From the NCBI GenBank assembly GCA_016711205.1, contig JADJTM010000001.1, forward strand, positions 1,488,001 through 1,552,000: a stretch of 64,000 nt of DNA, written 5' to 3'. Origin of the DNA: Micropruina sp. (GTDB lineage Bacteria; Actinomycetota; Actinomycetes; Propionibacteriales; Propionibacteriaceae). Made by a program: the position numbers and the translations under genes. Below are positions 30,408-38,178 of the stretch, one piece after another (the stretch's first letter is position 1; each line of letters starts with the position of its first letter). A model generated the notes under the pieces. It saw only the letters and a list, made by a program, of their open reading frames with translations. It did no database searches and was not told the origin of the DNA.

Positions 30408-31213
30408 AGGTCCACCTTGCCACGGGCCACGATCACCGCTGGCCCGGTGAGGTGGGCCTGCTCGGCGGTCAGCTCGACCAACAGCGAGCCGCCGGGCGGA
30501 TCGACCCGCCACGAGCCCGTCCGCTCACCCGCCGCCGCCGCGGCCGCCACCGCGGCCGCCACCGTGCCGGTGCCGCACGAGAAGGTCTCGCCCACGCCGC
30601 GCTCCCACACCCGCATCCGGACGTGGTGCGCACCAACCGGCTCGACGAACTCGATGTTGGCGCGCTGGGGATAGACCTGCGTCGGGTAGCCCGGCTCGAC
30701 GCTCAGGTCGATCCCGTCCAGCTCCCCCGGCGCCAGGACGACCGCCGCGTGCGGGTTGCCCACGACGATCACCGCCGCACGAAAGCTGCGTCCACCGGCG
30801 GTGACCGTGACCGGTTCGGGCGCGAGCGTGGGCAGGCCCATGCTGACCCGAATGTCGCCGTCCGGCAGAAACTCGCCGCGCCGCACACCGGCCCGGGTGA
30901 CGATCTCGACCGGCGTGGCCTCGATCAGGCCCTCGGTCTGCAGGTAGCGCAGAAAGACCCGCAGCCCGTTGCCGCACATCTCGGCGATGGACGCATCCGC
31001 GTTGCGGTAGTCCATGAACCAGGCGTCGCCGAACTGCTGATACCCGGGTACGTGCCGGGCTCGGACGGCCCGCAGCGTGCCGTCGCCGCCGATGCCTGCC
31101 CGCCGGTCGCACAGAAAGCGCAGTTGATCGTCGGTGAGGGTGAGGGCGCCGTCGGGGTCGCTGAGGCAGACGAAGTCGTTCAGCGTGCCGTGTCCCTTGG
31201 CGAAGGCGAGCAT
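30404..31213 (-). CDS. dapF: Diaminopimelate epimerase
   Basis: Converts LL- to meso-diaminopimelate for lysine and peptidoglycan. 269 residues. The two catalytic Cys lie in EMCGNGLRVF and TFSCGTGTVAAA, and the start MLAFAKGHGTLNDFV is the family N-terminus. The open frame continues upstream over 97 non-conserved codons, so ATG 31213 was chosen. Its stop overlaps the hflX start. miaA is upstream on the same strand, separated by a 230-base repeat-filled gap. Confidence 0.95.
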   Translation of the reverse strand: MLAFAKGHGTLNDFVCLSDPDGALTLTDDQLRFLCDRRAGIGGDGTLRAVRARHVPGYQQFGDAWFMDYRNADASIAEMCGNGLRVFLRYLQTEGLIEATPVEIVTRAGVRRGEFLPDGDIRVSMGLPTLAPEPVTVTAGGRSFRAAVIVVGNPHAAVVLAPGELDGIDLSVEPGYPTQVYPQRANIEFVEPVGAHHVRMRVWERGVGETFSCGTGTVAAAVAAAAAAGERTGSWRVDPPGGSLLVELTAEQAHLTGPAVIVARGKVDL

Positions 31214-31323
31214 CTGGGAATTGCATCCCACCCGGCACCAATGGTCAAACCGGACGGCTCCATCGGCTGGTCGAGCGTGTGGGCCGGCTGCCGGGCAGGG
31301 GGTTCGACGAACGGCTGTCAGAT

Positions 31324-31440
31324 CGCTGGGCGAGCTTGTCGAGACCGCTGGGCGAGCGATCTCGTCAAGCTCAATCAGCGGTGCTGAAGCTTGTCGAGAC
31401 CGCAGCCGACCAATGGTTTCGACAGGACCTCGATCAGCGG
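31324..31440. repeat. Four alternating copies of the TTCGACAAGCTC-type repeat
   Basis: Related blocks occur at 31324-31345 (reverse), 31360-31381 (forward), 31383-31402 (reverse) and 31415-31440 (forward, GTTTCGACAGGACCTCGATC). Adjacent copies can pair as hairpins. They fill the gap between miaA and dapF and may reduce read-through. One further copy is at 12375. Confidence 0.75.
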
Positions 31441-31443
31441 CTG

Positions 31444-32373
31444 TCAGACCCACAGGGTGGACGCCAGATGCTCGGCCAGCCCGGGATCGTCCGCCGGCAA
31501 CCATTCGATGCGCGGGTCGCGGCGGAACCAGCCCAGCTGCTTTCGGGCGAATCGCCGGGTGGCCGCGGCGGTCTGCTCCTTGGCCTGCTGCTCGGTCAGC
31601 TCACCGTCGAGTTGGGCCAGCGCCTGCCGGTACCCCAGCGCCCGGGACGCCGTCAGTCCGGTCCGCAGGCCTTGGCGCTCCAAAGCGCGCACCTCGGCCA
31701 GCAGCCCGGCGGCCCACATCTGCTCCACTCGGGCGGCGATGCGTTCGTCCAGCACCTCGCGCGGCAGCTCAAGCCCGTACTGGACGACGTCCGGCAGCGC
31801 GTACGCCCACTGCGGCAGACTCGGCGTCCACGACCCGGTGAGTTCGATCACCTCCAGCGCGCGGACGATCCGTCGCCCGTTGTTCGGCTGAATCCCGGCC
31901 GCGGCCGTGGGCGACAGCTCAGTCAGCCGCTGGTACAGAGTGTCCGCCCCAAGCTCGTCCAGCTCGCCCTCGAGCCGGGCCCGTACCGCTGGATCGGTGC
32001 CCGGAAAGTCGAACTCGTCGACGATCGCGTGCACGTACAGCGCGGACCCGCCGACCAGGATCGGCACCACCGCGCGAGCACGGCAGTCGGCGATCGCCGC
32101 GCGGGCCAGCCCTTGGAAGGTGGCCACGGTGGCGGTGTCGGTGACGTTCAGCACGTCGATCAGGTGATGGACGATGCCGCCCCGCTCGGCCGCAGTCGGC
32201 TTGGCGGTGCCGATGTCCATGCCACGGTAGACCAGCATCGAATCGGCGTTCACGATCTCGGCCGGCTGCCCCGCAGCCCGCATTTGCTGCGCGAGCCGGA
32301 CCGCCAGGGCGGACTTGCCGCTCGCGGTGGCGCCGTTGAGCACGAGCAGGGCGGGTGTGGACACGCTCGTCAT
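31444..32373 (-). CDS. miaA: tRNA dimethylallyltransferase
   Basis: Adds a dimethylallyl group to A37 of tRNAs that read UNN codons; MiaB, also encoded in this window, then methylthiolates it. 309 residues. The P-loop is GATASGKSALAVRLA near 15, followed by VNADSMLVYRGMDIGTAKPT, VGGSALYVHAIVD, and LGYRQALAQLDG. Length and motifs are typical. ATG 32373 is the start. It lies upstream of dapF in the order common in actinobacteria (miaB, miaA, dapF, hflX). Confidence 0.96.
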   Translation of the reverse strand: MTSVSTPALLVLNGATASGKSALAVRLAQQMRAAGQPAEIVNADSMLVYRGMDIGTAKPTAAERGGIVHHLIDVLNVTDTATVATFQGLARAAIADCRARAVVPILVGGSALYVHAIVDEFDFPGTDPAVRARLEGELDELGADTLYQRLTELSPTAAAGIQPNNGRRIVRALEVIELTGSWTPSLPQWAYALPDVVQYGLELPREVLDERIAARVEQMWAAGLLAEVRALERQGLRTGLTASRALGYRQALAQLDGELTEQQAKEQTAAATRRFARKQLGWFRRDPRIEWLPADDPGLAEHLASTLWV

Positions 32374-32479
32374 TCTGCCTCAGCGCTACCGGTCACGAAC
32401 CTCTTGGATTGGTTCGCGCAAAGGAGTAAGAATGGTCGTGAGCCGGATGACTCCGGAACTGCGAGCGAAAGGAGGCCGA

Positions 32480-32674
32480 ATGGGATTCGTCGACAAGGTC
32501 AAGGACGCGTTGACCGGCCACGAGAGCCAGGTTGAAGGGGCCATCGACAAGGGTGGTGACTTCGTGGACTCGAAGACGGGCGGCACCTACGCGAGCCAGG
32601 TCGATCAGGGTCAGGACTTCCTGAAGGATCAATTGCGGCCGGCCTCCGGCACTCCGGAACAGCCGCAGAGCTGA
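32480..32674 (+). CDS. MT0933-type antitoxin-like small protein
   Basis: 64 residues, MGFVDKVKDALTGHESQVEG followed by a KTGGTYASQVDQGQDFLKDQ segment. This is the MT0933/Rv0909-like antitoxin family of actinobacteria, where it usually precedes an unlinked SRPBCC-type toxin gene. No toxin follows here: the next 950 bases hold only repeats. ATG 32480 is strongly supported by AAAGGAGG at 32468-32475. A clear terminator follows at 32710-32743, so it is a single-gene transcript. Antitoxin function is inferred from family only. Confidence 0.85.
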   Translation: MGFVDKVKDALTGHESQVEGAIDKGGDFVDSKTGGTYASQVDQGQDFLKDQLRPASGTPEQPQS

Positions 32675-32709
32675 TCGGCGGGATCTTTCGAACGAACTAG
32701 CGTTCTAGC

Positions 32710-32743
32710 GGATGGGGTCGGGCTGCAGAGCCCGGCCCCATCC
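32710..32743 (+). terminator. Hairpin terminator after the antitoxin gene
   Basis: GGATGGGGTCGGGCT (32710-32724) pairs with AGCCCGGCCCCATCC (32729-32743) around a GCAG loop; the only non-Watson-Crick pair is T-G. Confidence 0.75.
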
Positions 32744-33453
32744 TCCATGTTCGGACGCGCCCGGTGCGGACCTCGGCGGCGACCCCGACCCCCTGCCACA
32801 TCGGCACGCGGGCGGTCGTCCGCACGCGGGTGCCGGCCAGGATTGCCCCGGCACGGGCGGACGTGGGTCGGTAGACGCGATTTCCCGACCGGGATGGCAC
32901 CGGCACCGGTGACCGTGGGTGGATGGGTACGCGAGTCCCTCGCCACCCGGTCTGCTGGTTGGCTGACCGGCGGACGAGGGGGTTCGGACGGATCGGCGCC
33001 CCCGGTTGTCCGAAACGGTGCCTGTTGTCGAGTCGCGTCCATGTTGTCGCGTTACAACGCGAAAGCGCGTACCCAACGTGACAGCAGACACCGCTGCTGA
33101 GAACGCACCGGCCGCGCACCGGTCGGACGGGCGTCCAATGCCACTGGTTAACCGGTGGTCGCTGAGTCCGGACGGATCGGTGTCCCCGTTGTCCGCAACG
33201 GCCGCGCACCGGTCGGACGGGCGTCATGTGCCACTGGCTCACCCGGTGAGCGCTGAGTCCGGACGGATCGGTGTCCCCGTTGTCCGCAACGGTGCCTGTT
33301 GTCGGGTTGCGTCCATGTTGTCGCGTCATAACGCGAAAGCCTGTACCCAGGGTGACAGCAGACACCGCTGCTGAGAACGCGCCGGACGCGCCGGACTCAC
33401 CGGACACGCACCGGTCCGACGGACGTCCAGTGCTCGGTGTCCTGTTCCTGTTC
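32744..33453. repeat. Gene-free repeat field with B-A-A-B arrangement
   Basis: From 32744 to 33453 no credible gene is present. A 93-base block (B) starting GTGCCTGTTGTCG lies at 33018-33110 and again at 33292-33384. Between them a 90-base block (A) starting GCCGCGCACCGGTCGGACGG lies at 33111-33200 and 33201-33291. Partial A copies flank the set (32983-33017 and about 33407-33430). Both blocks contain small palindromes, for example CGCGTTACAACGCG in B and CCACTGGTTAACCGGTGG in A. Confidence 0.85.
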
Positions 33454-33615
33454 ACGCCGATGCCCGTGAGCGGGAATGCGGAACCGTCCCCGATTCCCGC
33501 TCACCCGACGCCGATGCCCGTGAGCAGGAATGCGGAACCGTCCCCAAATCCCGCTCACTAAACGCCGATCCCCGTGAGCAGGAATGCGGAACCGTCCCCA
33601 ATTCCCGCTCACCCG
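33454..33615. repeat. Three 54-bp tandem hairpin units with GGAACCGTCCCC core
   Basis: Units start at 33454, 33508 and 33562, an exact 54-base period. Each carries an inverted repeat, for example GTGAGCGGGAAT and ATTCCCGCTCAC in unit 1, enclosing GCGGAACCGTCCCC. The core also occurs in the hairpin at 28858-28923. The units end 14 bases before the LysR stop codon. Confidence 0.92.
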
Positions 33616-33628
33616 ACGCCGGACGGGC

Positions 33629-34510
33629 TCAGAGCGGCTGTCGATACCGTTCCCTGACGAAGGCGCGCAACCGCCCCACCAGAACCCTGAGCTGGGTTGC
33701 TCCGTGGTGCTGCGGCTGCCAGGCCGCGTACAACTCGATGCGCAGCAGCCGACCAGAGCCGGTGAGCACCCGCAGCTGGACGAGGTCGTAGCGCGGATCG
33801 TCCGATACCACGGCGATGCCACGTCCGGCCGCGGCGATCGCCTGCGCCACCTGGGACGAGCTGAACTCGATCAGTTGCACCGGCAGCCGGTCGGTCTCGA
33901 CGGCCGCGTCGAATGCCCGGCGGGCATGACTCTCAGCGGTGGGTACCAGCAGCTCGTGCTGCACCAGGGCGGCGAGGGTGACCTCGCCTCGATCGGCCCA
34001 CTCGTGATCGGCCCGCACGTACGCGTTCACCGGAAAGGCCGCCAGCCGGACGCCGGCCAGCACCCCGGGCGGTGGACGGGTGCCGATCACCAGGTCGGCG
34101 CCCCGGTCGAGGGCGCCGTACTCGTCGGCCGCGTCCAGCGCCTGCACCCGAGGCATCGGGTCGCCCGGCGCGAAGGTGGCGAAGAAGGGCGCCACGACGT
34201 CGTTCACGGTGACTCCGGGAGCGGCCACCGTCAGCGTCGGCATACTGCCGGCGCGGATCTGGGCCGCCGCGGCCCTGGTCGCCTCGGCATGGGCCAGCAG
34301 GTCACGGGCAGCGGGCAAGAACTGCCGGCCGGCCGGCGTGAGCGTGAGGCGTCCGTCCTGGCGGGTGAACAGCTCGAGCCCCAGCTCCTTCTCCAGCTGG
34401 CGTAGCTGACGCGACAATGAGGGCTGCGTGATGTGCGTGACTCCGGTGGCCGCGCTCACCGAGCCCGCGTCCGCCACGGCCACGAAGTAGCCGATCGTCC
34501 GCAGTTCCAT
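33629..34510 (-). CDS. LysR family transcriptional regulator
   Basis: 293 residues. The N-terminal winged helix is TIGYFVAVADAGSVSAAT with ITQPSLSRQLRQLEKELG, followed by the linker helix and a periplasmic-binding-like effector domain from about 90. The frame is open 75 codons further upstream, but ATG 34510 begins the conserved HTH and is preferred. It is divergent from gabT with a 118-base gap that holds a perfect inverted repeat, so control of gabT (GABA use) and of itself is likely by context. The effector is unknown. Confidence 0.9.
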   Translation of the reverse strand: MELRTIGYFVAVADAGSVSAATGVTHITQPSLSRQLRQLEKELGLELFTRQDGRLTLTPAGRQFLPAARDLLAHAEATRAAAAQIRAGSMPTLTVAAPGVTVNDVVAPFFATFAPGDPMPRVQALDAADEYGALDRGADLVIGTRPPPGVLAGVRLAAFPVNAYVRADHEWADRGEVTLAALVQHELLVPTAESHARRAFDAAVETDRLPVQLIEFSSSQVAQAIAAAGRGIAVVSDDPRYDLVQLRVLTGSGRLLRIELYAAWQPQHHGATQLRVLVGRLRAFVRERYRQPL

Positions 34511-34547
34511 GAGACCCCCGGCCGCCAGCATATGCCCGGCAGGCATG

Positions 34548-34567
34548 TACTCGTTAGCGAACGAGTA
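34548..34567. promoter_or_regulatory. Perfect inverted repeat in the LysR-gabT intergenic region
   Basis: TACTCGTTAGCGAACGAGTA: 8-base arms with a 4-base spacer, 38 bases from the LysR start and 62 from gabT. It is a good candidate for the LysR operator. A second, shorter inverted repeat (ATGCC/GGCAT) lies at about 34532-34546. Confidence 0.6.
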
Positions 34568-34628
34568 TTCGACAGCATGATGGAGGGGACGCACGATGGG
34601 TGCATCCGCTCGTCGCGAAGGAGTCGTC

Positions 34629-35964
34629 ATGCCGGTTGAGCAGCGCCGTCTGCTGGTCACGTCCATACCGGGGCCGCGCTCGGTCGAACTCAGCGCGCGC
34701 AAGCAGGCCAGCGTCGCCAACGGGGTGGCGACCACCCTGCCCGCCTATATTGTCGAGGCCGGCGGCGGCATCCTGGTGGATGCCGACGGCAATCAGCTGA
34801 TCGACTTCGGCTCGGGCATCGCGGTCACCACCGTCGGCAACGCCGCGCCCGGGTGGTCGCCCGCGTGCAGGAGGCCGTGGCCCGTTCACCCACACCTGCT
34901 TCATGGTCACCCCGTACGAGGGCTACGTCGAGCTGGCGGAAAAGCTGGCCGAGCTGACCCCGGGCACCCACGCCAAGAAGTCGGCCCTGTTCAACTCGGG
35001 CGCCGAGGCGGTCGAGAACGCGATCAAGATCGCCCGGGTCGCCACCGGCCGCACCGCGGTGGTCTGCTTCGACCACGCCTACCACGGCCGCACCAACCTG
35101 ACCATGGCGCTGACCGCCAAGGACATGCCCTACAAGCACGGCTTCGGGCCCTTCGCGTCCGACGTCTACCGGGTGCCGATGGCCTACCCCTACCGCTGGC
35201 CGGGCGATCGCGAGCGGGTTGCGGACGAGGCGTTCGCCCAGTTCGAGTCGCTGGTGCACGTGCAGGTGGGCGAGAACCAGGTGGCGGCGGTGATCATCGA
35301 GCCGATCCAGGGCGAGGGTGGCTTCATCGTGCCCCCGGACGGCTTTCTGCCGCGGCTCGCGCAATGGTGCCGCGACAACGGCGCGGTGTTCATCGCCGAT
35401 GAGATCCAGACCGGGCTGTGCCGCACCGGCGACTGGTTCGCCTGCGACCACGAGGGCGTGGTGCCCGACCTGATCACCACCGCCAAGGGCATCGCCGGCG
35501 GTCTGCCGCTGGCCGCCGTGACCGGCAGGGCCGAGCTGATGGACGCCGTGCACCCCGGCGGTCTGGGCGGAACCTACGGCGGCAACCCGGTCGCCTGCGC
35601 CGCGGCGCTGGGAGCGATCGAAGAGATGGAGACCCACGATCTGCCCGGCCGCGCCCGGCAGATCGAACGCATCTTCCGCGCACGATTGGGTGAACTGGCC
35701 GCAACGCAACCGGCGATCGGTGAGATCCGCGGACGGGGGGCGATGATGGCGGTCGAGTTGGTCCGTCCCGGCACCAGGGAACCCGATCCGGGTTTGACCG
35801 CTCGCGTCGCCAAGGCCTGCCACGCCCGCGGACTGGTGGTGCTGACCGCGGGCTCGTTCGGCAACGTCTTCCGCTTCCTGCCGCCGCTGGCCATCAGCGA
35901 CGAGCTGTTGCACGAAGGCCTGGACGTGATCGGCGAGGCCTTCGCCGAGGCAACCGCGAGCTGA
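34629..35964 (+). pseudogene. gabT: 4-aminobutyrate aminotransferase gene with two frame changes
   Basis: PLP-dependent transamination of GABA to succinic semialdehyde. ATG 34629 (GAAGGAG upstream) opens the first frame up to GSGIAVTTVGNAAP. The coding signal then moves to RVVARVQEAVAR (34850-34885) and again to THTCFMVTPYEGYVELAEKL (from 34888), after which it is open to the TGA at 35964. Adding one C near 34848 and one T near 34886 would restore a full-length protein. The rest is intact, including the PLP-binding Lys in TTAKGIAGGLPLAAV and GAEAVENAIKIAR. It is either a recent pseudogene or has sequencing deletions. No gabD is nearby. The divergent LysR gene probably regulates it. Confidence 0.88.
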
Positions 35965-36557
35965 TCAGCGGGGACGCTGTTGGTCGTCCCAGCTACCTGG
36001 TGATCCGGTGGATAAGCCTGGCGGTCCGGCTGAGCGCCACCGTCCGGCAGGGTGCCGCCGCCCGGCTGCGTGCCACCGTAGTGCTGATTGCCGCCGCCCG
36101 GCTGACTGCCGCCGCCCGGCTGACTGCCACCGCCCGGCTGACTGCCACCGTACGGTTGCGTGCCACCGTAGGGGGGATTGCCTCCTTGGGGCTGACTGCC
36201 GCCCTGGGCGGGCGACCCAGGTCGAACCGGCGGGTAGGTCGGCATCCCAGGTGCACTCGGTCCGAACGGCTGCCCCTCGCGGGCCGCTCGTGCCACGGCC
36301 ATGATCAGCAGGACGCTGCCGATCGTGGTCAGGGTGACGGTGATGATGTGGACAATGCCGTAGCTCGACGAGGGCAGGCGGGCTTGAATCAGCGCACCCG
36401 TGACGGTGGAGTTGAACTGAGTGAGGGCCAGCAGCACGATGCCCGACCACATCAGGCCGCGTGCGCCCTGGCCGATCCGGCCACTGACGGCGGCCCCGCT
36501 GATCACCAGGGCGAGCAGCACGGGCAGGCTGTACAACAGGTTGAGCAAACTCAGCAT
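35965..36557 (-). CDS. Membrane protein with Gly/Gln/Pro-rich repeat tail (probable frame change near the end)
   Basis: Four hydrophobic segments in the first about 95 residues (MLSLLNLLYSLPVLLALVIS, then GLMWSGIVLLALTQFNS, IVHIITVTLTTIGSVLLIMA), then a tail of GGSQPGGGSQPGGG-type repeats. ATG 36557 has GAGGAGAAG upstream. The frame as given would run on antisense through the 3' end of gabT to 35574, which is unlikely. A one-base addition near 36010 would end the protein with SPGSWDDQQRPR at the stop 35965-35967, directly beside the gabT stop. Function unknown. Confidence 0.6.
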
Positions 36558-36603
36558 CGCTTCTCCTCGATCGGTGCCAGAGCCTAACGCGGTCGAGGGC
36601 CGC

Positions 36604-38064
36604 TCAACCCCGAGGGGTGGCGGCCAATGTCGGCAGGCCCAGCCCGACCAGACGCTTCTGCGGGGTGTGCCGGGCGTCCCACGCGTCGCCACCGCGGGTG
36701 CGGCGCAGGCTGGTGACGCCCCCGTCCGCGACCAGATGGTGGGGTGCGGCGTAGCTGATGGTCGCGAGTCCGATATCGCCCGGACGGGGCCGTTCGGCAC
36801 CGTCCGGCACCGCCACGTGCACCAACCTGTTGTCGCGGGCACGTCCGGACACCCGGGCGGTGGCGGCATCCTTGCGGCCCTCGCCCGCAGCGAACAGCAC
36901 CTCGACCTGCGTGCCGATCAACTTCTGGTTCTCGCGCCAGGCCAGGTCGCCGACCAGGTCGACCAGCCGCTCGTAGCGTTCCTGGACGACCTGCTTGGGC
37001 ACCTGGTCGGGCATCGTCGCCGCCGGCGTGCCGGGCCGGATCGAGTACTGGAACGTGAAGGCGGCCGCGAACCGGGAAGCCTGCGCCACCCGCAACGTCT
37101 CGGCGAAGTCCGCCTCGGTCTCACCGGGGAACCCGACGATGATGTCGGTGGTGATCGCGGCGTGCGGCATGGCGGCGCGGACCCGTTCGATGATGCCGAG
37201 GTAGCGCTCGGAGCGGTACGAACGGCGCATCGCCTTGAGCACCCGGTCCGAGCCCGACTGCAACGGCATGTGCAGGCTGGGCATCACGGTGGGGGTTTCA
37301 GCCATGGCGGCGATCACGTCGTCGGTGAAGGCGGCCGGGTGCGGCGAGGTGAACCGTATCCGCTGCAGCCCGTCGACGGCCCCGCAGGCCCGCAGCAGCT
37401 TGCCGAAGGCCAGCCGGTCGCCGAACTCGACGCCGTAGGTGTTGACGTTCTGGCCCAGCAGGGTGATCTCTTGCACACCGTCGTCCACCAGCGCCCGGAT
37501 CTCGGCGAGCACGTCACCGGGGCGGCGGTCGGTCTCTTTGCCGCGCAACTGGGGGACGATGCAGAACGTGCAGGTGTTGTTGCAGCCGACGCTGATGGAC
37601 ACCCACGCCGAGTACGGCGACTCGCGCCGGGTGGGCAGGGTGGACGGGAACGCCTCCAGGGCCTCGACGATCTCGACCTGGGCCTCGTGCTCGATCCTGG
37701 CCCGCTCGAGCAGCACCGGCAGTTTGCCGATGTTGTGCGTGCCGAACACCACGTCGACCCAGGGTGCGCGCTTGGTGATGGTGTCGCGGTCCTTCTGCGC
37801 CATGCAGCCGCCGACGGCGATCTGCATGCCGGGGTGGGCTGCCTTGACCGGGGCGAGATGGCCGAGGTTGCCGTACAGCCGGTTGTCGGCGTTCTCACGG
37901 ACGGCGCAGGTGTTGAACACCACCAGATCGGCCTGTTCGTCCGCGGTGTGGGGCGTGTACCCGGCAGCTTCGAGCAGCCCAGCGATCCGTTCGGAGTCGT
38001 GGTTGTTCATCTGGCACCCGTACGTGACCACCTGGTAGGTGCGGGTTTGCGCGTCGATCGTCAT
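36604..38064 (-). CDS. miaB: tRNA-2-methylthio-N6-dimethylallyladenosine synthase
   Basis: Radical-SAM methylthiotransferase that completes ms2i6A37 in tRNA after MiaA. 486 residues. The N-terminal UPF0004 domain has Cys in TYGCQMNNHDSERI, NTCAVRENAD and GGCMAQ, which hold one 4Fe-4S cluster; the radical-SAM motif CNNTCTFCIVP holds the other. A TRAM domain follows from about 385. Start ATG 38064. It lies downstream of rny on the same strand, with a 114-base gap. Confidence 0.96.
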   Translation of the reverse strand: MTIDAQTRTYQVVTYGCQMNNHDSERIAGLLEAAGYTPHTADEQADLVVFNTCAVRENADNRLYGNLGHLAPVKAAHPGMQIAVGGCMAQKDRDTITKRAPWVDVVFGTHNIGKLPVLLERARIEHEAQVEIVEALEAFPSTLPTRRESPYSAWVSISVGCNNTCTFCIVPQLRGKETDRRPGDVLAEIRALVDDGVQEITLLGQNVNTYGVEFGDRLAFGKLLRACGAVDGLQRIRFTSPHPAAFTDDVIAAMAETPTVMPSLHMPLQSGSDRVLKAMRRSYRSERYLGIIERVRAAMPHAAITTDIIVGFPGETEADFAETLRVAQASRFAAAFTFQYSIRPGTPAATMPDQVPKQVVQERYERLVDLVGDLAWRENQKLIGTQVEVLFAAGEGRKDAATARVSGRARDNRLVHVAVPDGAERPRPGDIGLATISYAAPHHLVADGGVTSLRRTRGGDAWDARHTPQKRLVGLGLPTLAATPRG

Positions 38065-38178
38065 CTCGGGGAGACAGCTTACCCGGCTTCGTCGCGGACG
38101 CCCGCGGCCCGGGTTCGCCCCGTCGTCGCGTCGGGTCCGACCGTCGAGAACCGGCCGCCGGACGGGTGCGGCGTGGGG

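Noticed and set aside
32689..32704. LexA-box-like sequence ACGAACTAGCGTTCTA
   Set aside because: Two mismatches to the consensus, and it lies behind the antitoxin gene with no gene starting downstream.
33271..33561. Small + strand open frame of 96 codons in the repeat field
   Set aside because: It only translates repeat blocks A, B and the hairpin units; there is no ribosome-binding site or conserved pattern. The minus-strand frame 32697-33455 was rejected for the same reason.
33454..33615. Rho-independent terminators of the LysR gene
   Set aside because: Three identical hairpins in exact 54-base period, sharing the core with another locus, are better explained as a repeat family, although they may secondarily act as terminators.
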